Part shown: piece by piece, positions 51,321 through 60,696 of the stretch
Position numbering within the stretch: position 1 is the first letter of the stretch
How the letters are laid out: every line of letters begins with the position of its first letter
DNA from: RH-AL1 sp965198715
Lineage (GTDB): Bacteria > Pseudomonadota > Alphaproteobacteria > Rhizobiales > Beijerinckiaceae
DNA length: 64,000 nt
Reading direction: 5' to 3'
Assembly (NCBI GenBank): GCA_965198715.1
Contig: CBDAPV010000002.1
Span: 620,001-684,000 of the forward strand
Made by a program: the position numbers and the translations under genes
Notes under the pieces: generated by a model
The model's database searches: none
What the model saw: only the letters and a program-made list of their open reading frames with translations
What the model was told of the DNA's origin: nothing

Positions 51321-51482
51321 TCACCGCACCGGGGTTTGCGGCGCCGGCCCGACAACGCTCGGCAGCGCCGCATCTTCGCGCGGCAGCGGGTGGCGGCCAT
51401 GCAGCGACGCGACGAGCACGGCGAAGCCGACAATCGCCAGCAGACAGACGGCCGTGCGAAACCAGAGCGTCTCGTGTTTCAT
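51321..51482 (-). CDS. 53-residue single-span membrane microprotein
   Basis: A short frame (MKHETLWFRTAVCLLAIVGF...) with one membrane helix (FRTAVCLLAIVGFAVLVASL) and a short proline-rich tail. It lies 29 nt downstream of purN on the same strand, in a frame that ends cleanly before the convergent TPR gene. No family recognised. Support is its position and a sensible membrane-protein layout; I could not test conservation. Confidence 0.5.
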   Translation of the reverse strand: MKHETLWFRTAVCLLAIVGFAVLVASLHGRHPLPREDAALPSVVGPAPQTPVR

Positions 51483-51511
51483 GACGGTTGATATGGTGGC
51501 TCGGCGCCGCT

Positions 51512-52171
51512 TCAGCCGAGCGCCGGCACGAGGAGCGGCTCTGCGCCGGCCGCGGCCTCGGCGTCGAAAACCCGGTTTCCCTGCACTATGAGGCCGCCGC
51601 GGGCGACACGGGCAAGGGCGGCGGGGTAGATCCGGTGCTCCTGCTTGAGCACGCGCCGCGCCAGGCTCTCTGGCGTGTCGGCATCGAGCACCGGCACGGC
51701 GGCCTGGGCCAGGATCGGCCCCTCGTCCATCGCCGGCACCACGAAATGCACGGTGCAGCCATGGATCTTGACGCCATCGGCGAGCGCGCGGGCGTGGGTG
51801 TCGAGCCCGCGATAGGCCGGCAGAAGGGCGGGGTGGACGTTGATCATGCGGCCGGCCCACTGACCGATGAACCAGGGCGTCACCAGGCGCATGAAGCCGG
51901 CCATGCAGACGAGGTCGATGCGGTGAATCTCCAGCATCGCCTGCATCGAACGCTCGAACTCCTCGCGGCCGGCATAGATCTTGTGGTCCACCGCGGCGAC
52001 GGCCACCCCGGCGTCACGCGCCCAGGCCAGGCCCGCCGCGTCGGGCCGGTTCGACAGCACCAGCGCGATCTCGGCGGGGTAGTCGGGCGCGCGCGCGGCC
52101 TCGACGAGGGCGCGCATGTTGGAGCCACGCCCGGAGATGAGGACGGCGGTGCGCCGGCGGGTGCCCCTCAC
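51512..52171 (-). CDS. purN: Phosphoribosylglycinamide formyltransferase PurN
   Basis: Transfers the formyl group of 10-formyl-THF to GAR in purine synthesis (219 residues). AVLISGRGSNMRALVEAA is the substrate site; the catalytic Asn-His-Asp set is in MINVHPALLPAYRGLDTHARAL and VVPAMDEGPIL. It starts with GTG overlapping the purM stop (GTGA). The C-terminus is as in alphaproteobacterial PurN. Confidence 0.97.
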   Translation of the reverse strand: MRGTRRRTAVLISGRGSNMRALVEAARAPDYPAEIALVLSNRPDAAGLAWARDAGVAVAAVDHKIYAGREEFERSMQAMLEIHRIDLVCMAGFMRLVTPWFIGQWAGRMINVHPALLPAYRGLDTHARALADGVKIHGCTVHFVVPAMDEGPILAQAAVPVLDADTPESLARRVLKQEHRIYPAALARVARGGLIVQGNRVFDAEAAAGAEPLLVPALG

Positions 52172-53247
52172 AGGGCGAGCCGCCCGTCGTAGACCACCGC
52201 TTCGCCCTCGCGAGGCACGAGGCGGCCCAGATCGACCGGCGCCTCGCCGGCCAGCCGCAGTGCGGCGACGACGGCGTCACGGCGCGCGGGATCGACGACG
52301 ATCACCATGCCGATCCCGCAGTTGAAGGTGCGCAGCATCTCCCGCTCGGCGACGCGCCCCTGCCGGGCGAGCCAGCCGAACACCGGCGGCGGCACGACCG
52401 CGCCAAGGTCCACGCGCGCGGCGCAGGTCTGAGGCAGAACACGCGGGATGTTCTCGGGGAATCCTCCGCCGGTGATGTGGGCCAGAGCCTTGATGCCGGG
52501 CTCGCGCAGCGCGGCGAGGATGGATTTGACGTAGATGCGCGTGGGCACGAGCAGCGCGTCGCCGAGATCCGCGAATGTTTGGTCGTGACTTGGATCGAAG
52601 GGCACCGGATCGGTCCAGGCCAGGCCGGCGTCGGCCACAATCCGGCGTACCAGCGAGAAGCCGTTGGAATGAACGCCGGAGGAGGGCAGCCCGAGCATCA
52701 GGTCACCCGGTGCCACGTCTGGGCGCGGTAGCAGCGTGCCGCGTTCGGCGGCGCCGACGGCGAAGCCGGCGAGATCGTAATCCTTGCCGGCGTAGAGCCC
52801 GGGCATCTCCGCCGTCTCGCCGCCGATCAGCGCCGCACCGGCCTCGCGGCAGCCGGCGGCGATGCCCTCGACCACGGCCGCACCGACCGAAGGCTCGAGC
52901 CGGCCGGTCGCGAAATAATCGAGAAAGAACAAAGGCTCGGCGCCCTGCACCACGAGATCGTTGACGCACATGGCGACGAGGTCGATGCCAACCGTGGCGT
53001 GCCGCCCGGTCTCGATGGCGATCTTGACCTTGGAGCCGACGCCGTCGTTGGCGGCGACGAGGATGGGGTCGCGGAAGCCGGCCGCCTTGAGATCAAAGAG
53101 GCCGCCGAAGCCGCCGATCTCGGCATCGGCGCCGGGCCGCCGCGTCGCGCGGACCAGCGGCTTGATGCGCTCGACCATGGCGTTGCCGGCATCGATATCG
53201 ACGCCCGCGTCGGCGTAGGTCAGGCCGGTCGGCTCGGGGGGCATCAT
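52168..53247 (-). CDS. purM: Phosphoribosylformylglycinamidine cyclo-ligase PurM
   Basis: AIR synthetase (about 359 residues), the step of purine synthesis after PurL. Characteristic blocks are LTYADAGVDIDAGNAMVERI, VAANDGVGSKVKIA, DLVAMCVNDLVVQGAEPLFFLDYF, the GGETAEMPGLY motif and GLPSSGVHSNGFSLVR. Start at the ATG 53247 (or the next codon, also ATG). It forms a two-gene unit with purN and is divergent from the AI-2E permease gene. Confidence 0.97.
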   Translation of the reverse strand: MMPPEPTGLTYADAGVDIDAGNAMVERIKPLVRATRRPGADAEIGGFGGLFDLKAAGFRDPILVAANDGVGSKVKIAIETGRHATVGIDLVAMCVNDLVVQGAEPLFFLDYFATGRLEPSVGAAVVEGIAAGCREAGAALIGGETAEMPGLYAGKDYDLAGFAVGAAERGTLLPRPDVAPGDLMLGLPSSGVHSNGFSLVRRIVADAGLAWTDPVPFDPSHDQTFADLGDALLVPTRIYVKSILAALREPGIKALAHITGGGFPENIPRVLPQTCAARVDLGAVVPPPVFGWLARQGRVAEREMLRTFNCGIGMVIVVDPARRDAVVAALRLAGEAPVDLGRLVPREGEAVVYDGRLAL

Positions 53248-53508
53248 GGACGGGGCGTGATCCGAAAGGGCATGGAGGTCCTTGGCTATCTCGCCCCGCC
53301 CGTCGCGCGCAAGCGCCGGTCGAGGCGCACGTTCGCGCGTAGCGTGAGCCGCGTGAGACGACGCGCAAGCACGGGGCTGTAACTCTTGGGCTTGTTGAAA
53401 GCGGGCGTTCGTCGTCTCGCGAAGTCTTCGCGCGTTGACGCCCGGCGAGCGCGCTGCCATTTGAGCGACGAGGGCGTTCAGCGACGCCCGCGAGGCGGGC
53501 CATCCATC

Positions 53509-54666
53509 GTGAGATCACGCGCCGTCATCCTTTCGCAGGTCGGCTTCTGGCTCGCCGCCTGCGTCGTTGTCGCGTTCCTCCTCTGGCTCTTTCGCGCCAT
53601 CCTGATGCCGTTCGTGGTGGCGCTGGTGCTGGGTTACCTGCTCGATCCGCTCGTCGGCCGGATGGAACGCCTGCGTCTTGGCCGCGGCGGCGCCACCACC
53701 ATCATCCTGCTCGGCTCGCTTGTCGTAGTGGCGCTCACCATCGCGGTGTTCTCGCCCATGTTGGGCCGTCAGATCGCAGGCTTCATCAAGGCCTTGCCCG
53801 ATCTCGTGAAGCGCGCGCAGGACCTCGCGGCGTCGGCCGGCGAGCAGGTCACCCATGGTCGCATCGGCGATCTGCTGTCGAGATACGGGCTCGGCGGCAG
53901 CCTTGGCGACATTCGCAACGGCGCCAGCGAGTACATCAACAAGGCGGTCTCGTTTCTCGTGGCATCCGGCAACAGCCTGCTGTCGCAGGGCGCGGCGCTG
54001 CTCGACCTGCTGTCCCTGATCGTCATCACGCCAGTGGTGACCTTCTACATCCTGCTCGACTGGCCGCGCATGATCGGCTCGCTCGACAGCCTGATCCCGC
54101 CGCGGAACCGCGACACGATTCATGCGATCGGTCACGACATCGATCGCGCGCTCGCCGGCTTCCTGCGCGGGCAGCTGCTCGTCTGCCTCTTCCTCGCGGC
54201 CTGGTACGGCATCGGCCTGACGATCATCGGCCTCAACTTCGGCCTGCTCATCGGCATGCTCGGCGGCGTCCTCTCTTTCGTGCCGTACATCGGCTCGCTG
54301 ATCGTGCTGGTGCTGTCGCTCCTGATCGCGATCGTGCAGGGCTGGCCAAGCTGGCACCTGCCGGCTTTTGCGCTCGGCGTCGTTTTTGTCGGGCAGTTCC
54401 TGGAAGGCAACGTGCTCTCGCCCAAGCTCGTCGGCGACAAGGTCGGGCTGCATCCAGTGTGGATCATCTTCGCGCTGCTCGGCTTCGGCAGCGTGTTCGG
54501 CTTCACCGGCCTGCTGGTTGCTGTGCCGGTCGCCTCGGCCCTGGGCGTGCTGCTGCGCTTCGCGACGCGGCGCTATCGAGAGAGCCCGATCTACACGGGG
54601 GAGATCGCCAGCGAGCGGACGATGACGATCGAGGCGCAGCCGCCCGCCACGGCGCGGATCGCGTGA
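53509..54666 (+). CDS. AI-2E family (TqsA/PerM-type) membrane permease
   Basis: A 385-residue membrane protein with about eight helices. It has the family layout: two opening helices (VGFWLAACVVVAFLLWLF; ILMPFVVALVLGYLLDPL), an amphipathic cytoplasmic or periplasmic middle part (about 85-180), and the late conserved block GGVLSFVPYIGSLIVLVLS with EGNVLSPKLVGDKVGLHP. The transported substrate is unknown; the AI-2 label comes from a distant homologue. The GTG at 53509 is my choice; the frame is open to 53386. It overlaps the HdaA-like gene by 4 nt. Confidence 0.88.
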   Translation: MRSRAVILSQVGFWLAACVVVAFLLWLFRAILMPFVVALVLGYLLDPLVGRMERLRLGRGGATTIILLGSLVVVALTIAVFSPMLGRQIAGFIKALPDLVKRAQDLAASAGEQVTHGRIGDLLSRYGLGGSLGDIRNGASEYINKAVSFLVASGNSLLSQGAALLDLLSLIVITPVVTFYILLDWPRMIGSLDSLIPPRNRDTIHAIGHDIDRALAGFLRGQLLVCLFLAAWYGIGLTIIGLNFGLLIGMLGGVLSFVPYIGSLIVLVLSLLIAIVQGWPSWHLPAFALGVVFVGQFLEGNVLSPKLVGDKVGLHPVWIIFALLGFGSVFGFTGLLVAVPVASALGVLLRFATRRYRESPIYTGEIASERTMTIEAQPPATARIA

Positions 54667-55361
54667 CGAAGACGACCTACTCGGTGGCGCGTCAGCTGGT
54701 GTTCGACCTCGCGCGCGCACCCGGCTTCGACCGGGACGATTTTCTCGTGTCCGCCGCCAACGAGGCCGCCGTCGCCGCGCTACGGGCGTGGCCCGCTTGG
54801 CCCACTAGGAGCCTGCTACTTGTCGGGCCGCCGGGATCCGGCAAAAGTCACCTCGCCGCGATCTGGGCCGCGGACACGGGGGCGACCTACGCTCCGCTCG
54901 GTGCTGCGCTGCCTGCAACTCTTTGGGACGGAGGTGACCGCCGCGTCGTGCTTGAGGATTGCGATCGAGGCGTCCTCACCGAAGCGGCACTCTTCCACGC
55001 GATCAACCTAGCTCGAGAGACCGGCGGCTCGCTTCTGATGACGGCGCGCGCCAGCCCCCGAAACTGGGGCGTGACAACTCCTGATCTCGCCTCGAGGCTT
55101 CGCCTGATGACTCTGGCAGAAATCAAACGACCGGATAACGAATTGGTCAAGGCGGTGCTGGTGAAGCTCTTCACCGACCGGCAGATCCTGATCGACGAAG
55201 ACGTGGTGAACTATGCGGCGCGCCACTGCGAGCAATCGCTGGATGCGGTGAACCGCTTCGTCGCAGCGATCGACGAAGCGGCGCTAGCAACCTGCCGGCG
55301 GATTACCAGGCCGCTCGCCGCATCGACGTTGGCCCTGCTCCAGGCAACCACCAGCGACTAG
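54663..55361 (+). CDS. hdaA: HdaA-like DnaA-related AAA+ regulator
   Basis: A 232-residue protein with the DnaA AAA+ core but no DNA-binding domain IV, as in Hda/HdaA, which with the sliding clamp switches off DnaA-ATP after initiation. The N-terminus (TKTTYSVARQLVFDLARAPGFDRDDFL) contains a QLVFDL clamp-binding-like motif. Walker A is VGPPGSGKSHLAAIWA, and the arginine-finger region is PRNWGVTTPDLASRLR. GTG start overlaps the permease stop (GTGA). The order permease-hdaA next to purM is conserved in related genomes. Confidence 0.9.
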   Translation: MTKTTYSVARQLVFDLARAPGFDRDDFLVSAANEAAVAALRAWPAWPTRSLLLVGPPGSGKSHLAAIWAADTGATYAPLGAALPATLWDGGDRRVVLEDCDRGVLTEAALFHAINLARETGGSLLMTARASPRNWGVTTPDLASRLRLMTLAEIKRPDNELVKAVLVKLFTDRQILIDEDVVNYAARHCEQSLDAVNRFVAAIDEAALATCRRITRPLAASTLALLQATTSD

Positions 55362-55364
55362 GCG

Positions 55365-55937
55365 TCAGGGCCCGACGTAGCGCACTTTGGCGCCGCGGGC
55401 ATCGACGATCTCGCTACCGGCCACGATCGGGTTGGCCACTGCGGCGGAGCGGCCAGAGGCGATGGTATCGGGCTTCAGGGTACCGCGAAGCGGATCGTTG
55501 CGCGTCGTGTCCATAGCGACAAGGGCCTGGCGCTCCTGCTTCGACACGCCGCTCACCTCATCGAGAGCCGCAAAGTCCGCTTTCGTGTGACGGCTCTCGC
55601 GATCGTCACCGGTGTAGACCTGGATGCCCCCTTTCAACATCACAGCGTCACCAGTCTGAAGCGTTGCGTCATGCATCAGATCGGTTGGCTTCTGCAGCTT
55701 CGGCTTGTTATCGACCACTACCTTACGCCTGGCGCGGTGGTGCATCGGTGCATAATGCTCGAAGCGCGGAGCATCGTAGCCATAGGACGGTACAGGAGCG
55801 ACCTGCGGGGCTTCCTGCGGCGCGACACCGAAAAGCTGCTCAAGAAAACCGGCGTGTGCCGTGCCGGGCAGGACTGCAATTCCCATGCAGATGGCGATGG
55901 CGGACCCGCCGGCGCGGGAAGAAAAAATCTTGTTCAT
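55365..55937 (-). CDS. Exported protein of unknown function
   Basis: A 190-residue protein with a signal peptide (GGSAIAICMGIAVLPGTAHA) and a mature part with a His/Arg patch (HYAPMHHRARRKVVVDNKPK). A C-terminal region follows with KGGIQVYTGDDRESRHTKADF, rich in charged residues. No family recognised with confidence. It lies 3 nt from the convergent hdaA stop. Its own upstream neighbour on the same strand is the EcsC-family gene. The start at 55937 is chosen for the signal peptide. Confidence 0.7.
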   Translation of the reverse strand: MNKIFSSRAGGSAIAICMGIAVLPGTAHAGFLEQLFGVAPQEAPQVAPVPSYGYDAPRFEHYAPMHHRARRKVVVDNKPKLQKPTDLMHDATLQTGDAVMLKGGIQVYTGDDRESRHTKADFAALDEVSGVSKQERQALVAMDTTRNDPLRGTLKPDTIASGRSAAVANPIVAGSEIVDARGAKVRYVGP

Positions 55938-55981
55938 GATGACCCCTCGTCGTGGCCATAACGTCGCAGTCACGAGATGGT

Positions 55982-56836
55982 TCACGCCGCTTGGCGAGCG
56001 TCGGCGTAGCGGGCGTATTCCGCGCGAACCACAGCCTCGCCGTAGGTACGTTCGAGCCGTCGCACGGTGAAGTGGCCGGTGGCGAGCGACTGGAAGTAAT
56101 CAGCAAAAGCGTAGTTGATCGCCGCGCCGCCGGCCGCTCCGACGATCGGCACCGCCTGCGCCGCGAGTTTTTCCGACACGACGATGCCGAAGCGCGAGCT
56201 GATCTGCGCGACGAGCCGCACCAGCACCGGCGCTCCTTCAGCGGCTACTCCGCCCACCGCAACGTATTGGGTCGCCTCGCTGATGGTCTTGGCGATCAGG
56301 CCCCGCGTGGCGAAGTAGCCGCTGTCCAAGATGCCCTTCTCGCCATCCTGGGCACCGAGCGCGAACACCTCGAGGCATGCCAGCACGGCTCCAGGGTCGG
56401 ACAGGTCCTCGCCCTCGCACCGGGCGATCTCGGCGATCGAACGAAGGATGATGATGGTCGAGACCGGCAATTCGATCGGCAGGCTCGACATGCCGAAGAG
56501 GCCGCCGGCTGCCCCGGAGGCGGCTGCCGCGGCGCGATGGAGGAAGCGCGTGTCCCGTTGCGGCTTGTCCGAGAGCGTCCGCAACGCGACCTTCATGGCC
56601 GACTGGATCGCGTTGCCCGCCGCACGATCGACCAGCCCGGAAACGCCGATCGGCAGCATGCGGCTGAGCGAGCCAAGCTGCTTGCCAATGGTACGGGCGA
56701 TCCGCGTCGCGATATTGGTGTGCTCCAGCGCATGCACCGCGCTCTTGAGCGCCTCGCGGTCGGCCTCCGGGAAAGGCGAGTCCGAGCGGATGACGCCGCC
56801 GATGATGGCGGGCAGATTGGACGTCGTGTCGCTCAT
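55982..56836 (-). CDS. EcsC family protein
   Basis: A 284-residue protein matching the EcsC family by MKVALRTLSDKPQRDTRFLHRAAAAASGAAGGLFGMSS-type sequence (only partly quoted here: RTLSDKPQRDTRFLHR), the following LPVSTIIILRSIAEIARCEG and the late PIVGAAGGAAINYAFADYFQ block. Hydrophobic glycine/alanine segments suggest membrane association. The Bacillus EcsC is linked to an ABC transporter, but no transporter gene is nearby here. Function unknown. Confidence 0.85.
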   Translation of the reverse strand: MSDTTSNLPAIIGGVIRSDSPFPEADREALKSAVHALEHTNIATRIARTIGKQLGSLSRMLPIGVSGLVDRAAGNAIQSAMKVALRTLSDKPQRDTRFLHRAAAAASGAAGGLFGMSSLPIELPVSTIIILRSIAEIARCEGEDLSDPGAVLACLEVFALGAQDGEKGILDSGYFATRGLIAKTISEATQYVAVGGVAAEGAPVLVRLVAQISSRFGIVVSEKLAAQAVPIVGAAGGAAINYAFADYFQSLATGHFTVRRLERTYGEAVVRAEYARYADARQAA

Positions 56837-57028
56837 CGTCGAACTCCGCGGGATGTAAGAGAACGGTAGAGCCGTCGCTTGGTTCGCCGCAGCCTTGTAC
56901 GGTTCGCAGCAGGAACGCCGATGGTTTCGCTGAGGATTAAGCCGAACCGATGTTTGACGCTGCGGTGCTTTTGCTGGAGGTTTCTCGCTATCCGAGGCGC
57001 CTCTCGCGCCGCTTGGAGGATGTCGACC

Positions 57029-57538
57029 ATGCGCCTGATCGTCCCGCTCGCCGCCGCCACGCTTCTCGCCGCCACCGCCGGCGGAGCCTTCGCCGCCTCG
57101 GCGGTGCAGAAGGAATGTTCCGCCAAGTACCAGGCGGCCAAGAGCGGCGGCACGCTCAACGGCATGACCTATAACCAGTTCTACAGTCAGTGCGCCAAAG
57201 AGGAGAAGGTGGAGAAGGCCGGCGGCTCGGCGACGCCGACCACGACCGCCGCGCCGACCACCACCGCGCCGGCGGCGCCGCGGGCTCCCACGACGACCGT
57301 CGCCCCGACACCGGCGCCTGCCGCGCCGGCGACGGCGGCTACCGGCGGTGCCGCGGTGTTCCCGACGGCGGTCTCGTCCGAGTTCTCCAAGGAGAGCGCG
57401 GGCAAGGCGCGCATGCACACCTGCCTCGCGCAGTACAAGGCCAACGGCTCCAGCAAGGGCGCCTCCAACGCCGGCCTGAAATGGATCGAAAAGGGCGGCG
57501 GCTACTACAGCGAGTGCAACAAGCGCCTGAAAGGCTAA
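57029..57538 (+). CDS. Exported PsiF-like repeat protein
   Basis: A 169-residue secreted protein: a signal peptide (LIVPLAAATLLAATAGGAFA), a first PsiF-like unit (ECSAKYQAAKSGGTLNGMTY, ending in a paired Cys), a Thr/Pro/Ala-rich linker (about 65-115) and a second unit (CLAQYKANGSSKGASNAGLK ... YYSECNKRLKG). Each unit holds two cysteines that may pair. PsiF domains are induced by phosphate starvation in Escherichia coli; whether this one is cannot be told. GGAGG lies nine bases before the ATG at 57029. Confidence 0.8.
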   Translation: MRLIVPLAAATLLAATAGGAFAASAVQKECSAKYQAAKSGGTLNGMTYNQFYSQCAKEEKVEKAGGSATPTTTAAPTTTAPAAPRAPTTTVAPTPAPAAPATAATGGAAVFPTAVSSEFSKESAGKARMHTCLAQYKANGSSKGASNAGLKWIEKGGGYYSECNKRLKG

Positions 57539-57545
57539 TAGCCGC

Positions 57546-58112
57546 TCACACGTATGCCACCGCCGCGGCGACCATTCCCGCCACGCCGAGGCCGATCGCG
57601 GTGTAATAGGGCCAGCGCCGCCCGCGCATGACGATGGCGATCGTGGCGATGGCGATCGAGATGTGCAGCAGCGTCGCCGCCACCGTCAGGATCTGGTGGC
57701 GATGCTCGTGCCGTTCAGAGGCCTCGTTCTCCTCATGGACGGTCTTCTCGAGCTCCTCGGCCTTCATCTGGGTCTCGCGAGACTGGTTCTCGTAGTCCTT
57801 GGACTTGGCTTTGTAACCCGCGAGCTTGTCGGCAGCGGCGGTATCGCCGGCGAGGTCGTAAAGCGTCTTCTTAGTGCTCTGGCGCGAGAAGAAGCCCCAC
57901 TGATCGGTGGCTTGGTTCTGCCGGATCGCCGCCGTCGTCTTGGAGGAGATCGTCTCCGCTGTCTCGATCGTCTCCAGCGAGCCGACGGCGGCGGAGAGCA
58001 CCGCCAGCACTGCGATGGTGATCGAGACCCTAGCGAGGAAGCTGTCGCCGGAATGGGCGACGTGCTCGGCATGCTCGGCATGCTCGAAATGCTCTGTGGG
58101 CGATTCGCTCAT
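57546..58112 (-). CDS. DUF4337 domain membrane protein
   Basis: A 188-residue protein with an acidic His-rich N-terminus (HFEHAEHAEHVAHSGD), a first helix (VSITIAVLAVLSAAVGSL), a coiled-coil middle (about 60-130) and two C-terminal helices (ILTVAATLLHISIAIATIAI; YTAIGLGVAGMVAAAVAYV). The layout matches DUF4337, whose function is unknown. It converges on the PsiF-like gene with 7 nt between and is divergent from the PCMT gene. Confidence 0.85.
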   Translation of the reverse strand: MSESPTEHFEHAEHAEHVAHSGDSFLARVSITIAVLAVLSAAVGSLETIETAETISSKTTAAIRQNQATDQWGFFSRQSTKKTLYDLAGDTAAADKLAGYKAKSKDYENQSRETQMKAEELEKTVHEENEASERHEHRHQILTVAATLLHISIAIATIAIVMRGRRWPYYTAIGLGVAGMVAAAVAYV

Positions 58113-58253
58113 GGCGTCCTCCGTCACGGAGCTTTTCGCACCGTGAGCGACACACGGCAACGCTTGGCACGGCCGCGATAGACAGGCGTGGCGGCGGCGC
58201 CCTATAAGCCGGGGGCGCGGTCGCGACGAGCGGCCCCTATCTGTCGGATCCCG

Positions 58254-58952
58254 ATGCAGGCTGCCGCCCCCATTTCCGATCTCCTCGCCGATTCTGCGAT
58301 CCGCCGCCAGACGATGGTGGATTGCCAGGTCCGCACCTTTGACGTGACCGATCAGCGCGTCATCGCCCGCTTCCTCGCCGTGCCGCGCGAGCACTGCCTG
58401 CCGGCGCAGGTCCGCGATCTTGCCTATTCTGACGTCGGCTTCACCACGCCGGCCGGCCGCTACCTGCTGCCGCCACTGGTGCTCGCCCGCATGATCCAGG
58501 ACGCGCGGGTGCGCTTGAGCGACCGCGTCCTCGACGTCGCCGCCGGTTCGGGCTACGGCAGCGCGATTTTGTCGGGCCTCGCCGCCAGCGTGATAGCGCT
58601 CGAAGCCTCGCCCGAACTGCAGGCCGAGCTCCGCGCCGGCTTGGCGGCCGCCGGTGCCACCGGCGTTCTCGCTGAGGAAGGCGCGCTCGAAGCCGGTTTG
58701 GCCTCCGGCGCGCCCTACGACGTCATCGTCGTCGAGGGGGCCGTCGAGACCAACCTCGAAGGCCTGTTCGACCAGCTCGCCGAGGGTGGTCGTCTCGTGG
58801 CGATCCGGCGTGCTGCCTTGGACCCGACCGGCCGCGCAGCCAAGGTAATGTGCTGGGAGAAGCGCCATGCCGAGATCGGCACGCGCTACCTGTTCGACGC
58901 CTCGGCTCCCGTCCTTTCCGCGTTCCGCACCGCCGCCGCCTTCGTCTTCTGA
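58254..58952 (+). CDS. Protein-L-isoaspartate O-methyltransferase family protein
   Basis: A 232-residue SAM-dependent methyltransferase of the PCMT type. The early RRQTMVDCQVRTFDVTDQRV is the form seen in the alphaproteobacterial group just upstream of tolC, and the SAM motif is VLDVAAGSGYGSAILSGLA. It is annotated as isoaspartate repair by homology, but the N-terminus differs from classical Pcm, so the substrate is uncertain. tolC follows after 112 nt. Start at the ATG 58254. Confidence 0.85.
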   Translation: MQAAAPISDLLADSAIRRQTMVDCQVRTFDVTDQRVIARFLAVPREHCLPAQVRDLAYSDVGFTTPAGRYLLPPLVLARMIQDARVRLSDRVLDVAAGSGYGSAILSGLAASVIALEASPELQAELRAGLAAAGATGVLAEEGALEAGLASGAPYDVIVVEGAVETNLEGLFDQLAEGGRLVAIRRAALDPTGRAAKVMCWEKRHAEIGTRYLFDASAPVLSAFRTAAAFVF

Positions 58953-59064
58953 AAAGACAGTGGTCCGCGGGTTTGCACGACGGCTTGTCGCATTTTTGCG
59001 CCACAGAGAGCATTTTGCGTCTCGACGACTCCGTCGCCGACGCGATCCTTTATAAGCTTCCCTG

Positions 59065-60618
59065 ATGATGGGTAATCGAATCGACCACCCAGGCGGGGGA
59101 TGGCCGTCAAACGTTGACGCCGCGTTCCACCGTTCCGGCCTGAGTCCACTTATGGTGTTGGTCGCACTAGGGACGACATTGGGGCTGGCCTCCGGCGCGG
59201 CCCGGGCCGAGACCATTTCCAGCGCCCTGTCACGCGCCTACATGGGCAACCCCGACCTCAACCAGCAGCGTGCCTCGACGCGCGCGACGGACGAGAACGT
59301 GTCACGGGCGAAATCCAACTACAGGCCGCAGGTGGTCGGCACCAGCGCGGTCGGCTTCAACCACACCGAGCTGTCGCTCGGCTCCAGCATTGCCGCGACG
59401 TCGAATGCGACGACCACCGGCGCCTCGGTGGTCGGCGCGGGCGCCGCGGGCGTCGGGACGAGCGGCGCCGCGGCCAGCACCAACAACAGTGTCTCGTCGC
59501 TTAACTCCAACACGTTCCCGTCGCAGGCACAGCTCACCATCACGCAGAACATCTTCAACGGCAACCGCTCGGCCAACGGCGTGAAACAGGCCGAATCGCA
59601 GGTTTTCGAAGCGCGCGAGACCACCCGCAACACCGAGCAGAACACCCTGCTCAACGGCGCCACCGCCTACATGAACGTGCTGCGCGACACGGCCATCCTC
59701 GAGCTCAACAAGAACAACATAACCGTCCTGGAAGAGCAACTCAGGCAGACGCGCGACCGCTTTAACGTCGGTGAAGTGACCCGCACCGACGTGGCGCAAG
59801 CCGAATCCAGCCTCGCCAACGCCCGCTCGCAATACTTTACCGCGCAGGCGAACCTGCAGACCTCGATCGCCAACTACCGCCAGACCATCGGCGTCGAGCC
59901 GCGCCGGCTCGAGGCCGCCCGACCCATCGACGCGCTACTCCCGCCGACGCTCGACCAAGCCATCCAGATATCCTTCACCGAGCATCCCTCGATCGCGGCG
60001 GCGTTGCACAACGTCGATGTCGCGCAGCTCCAGGTGCAGATCAACGAGGCGGCGCTCTACCCGACGCTGAACATCGTCGGCAACGTGCAGGCGGCAAACG
60101 CCTATGAAGGCTACCCCGCGGGCAAGCTCTTCAACGGCAGCATCCTCGGCCAGCTCAGCGTGCCGCTCTACACCGGCGGTCTAGACTTCGCAAACGTGCG
60201 CCAGGCCAAGGAGCTGCTCGCTCAGGCGCGGCTGCAGGCCGACCTCCAGCGCGATACCGTGCGCGCCAACGTGGTCTCGAACTGGGGCCTGCTGCAATCC
60301 TCCAAGGCGGTGGTGCGCTCGGCGCAGGCGGCGGTGAAATCTTCCGAGATCGCGCTCGACGGCGTGCGCGAGGAGGCCAAGGTCGGGCAGCGCACCACGC
60401 TCGACGTGCTCATCGCGCAGCAGACTCTGCTGCAATCGCGCGTCAGCCTGGTGTCGGCGCAGCGCGACCGCGTCGTCGCCACCTACGCGGTGGAGGCAGC
60501 GGTGGGTCGGCTGTCGGCCTCTACGCTCAACCTCGCGGTGATCGAGTATGATCCGACACTCCACCTCGAGCAGGTCAAGGACAAGTGGTTCGGCCTGCGG
60601 ACGCCCGACGGTCGTTAA
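59065..60618 (+). CDS. tolC: TolC family outer-membrane channel
   Basis: A 517-residue outer-membrane efflux/type I secretion channel. A signal sequence (LMVLVALGTTLGLASGAARA) is followed by the two TolC repeats: ALSRAYMGNPDLNQQRASTR, NVSRAKSNYRPQV, TRTDVAQAESSLANARSQY in the first and AAALHNVDVAQLQVQINEAA, GQRTTLDVLIAQQTLLQSRV in the second. An insert of about 65 residues rich in Ser, Thr, Ala and Gly (near residues 105-155) lengthens the first periplasmic or surface part. It presumably pairs with inner-membrane pumps encoded elsewhere. Confidence 0.93.
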   Translation: MMGNRIDHPGGGWPSNVDAAFHRSGLSPLMVLVALGTTLGLASGAARAETISSALSRAYMGNPDLNQQRASTRATDENVSRAKSNYRPQVVGTSAVGFNHTELSLGSSIAATSNATTTGASVVGAGAAGVGTSGAAASTNNSVSSLNSNTFPSQAQLTITQNIFNGNRSANGVKQAESQVFEARETTRNTEQNTLLNGATAYMNVLRDTAILELNKNNITVLEEQLRQTRDRFNVGEVTRTDVAQAESSLANARSQYFTAQANLQTSIANYRQTIGVEPRRLEAARPIDALLPPTLDQAIQISFTEHPSIAAALHNVDVAQLQVQINEAALYPTLNIVGNVQAANAYEGYPAGKLFNGSILGQLSVPLYTGGLDFANVRQAKELLAQARLQADLQRDTVRANVVSNWGLLQSSKAVVRSAQAAVKSSEIALDGVREEAKVGQRTTLDVLIAQQTLLQSRVSLVSAQRDRVVATYAVEAAVGRLSASTLNLAVIEYDPTLHLEQVKDKWFGLRTPDGR

Positions 60619-60696
60619 CCATGACAGGCGACGGCGAAGGCCTTTCAGCGTCTGGCGGCCGGCACGCCTTGCCCCCGCGGTCGTTAAGCTTCTAGA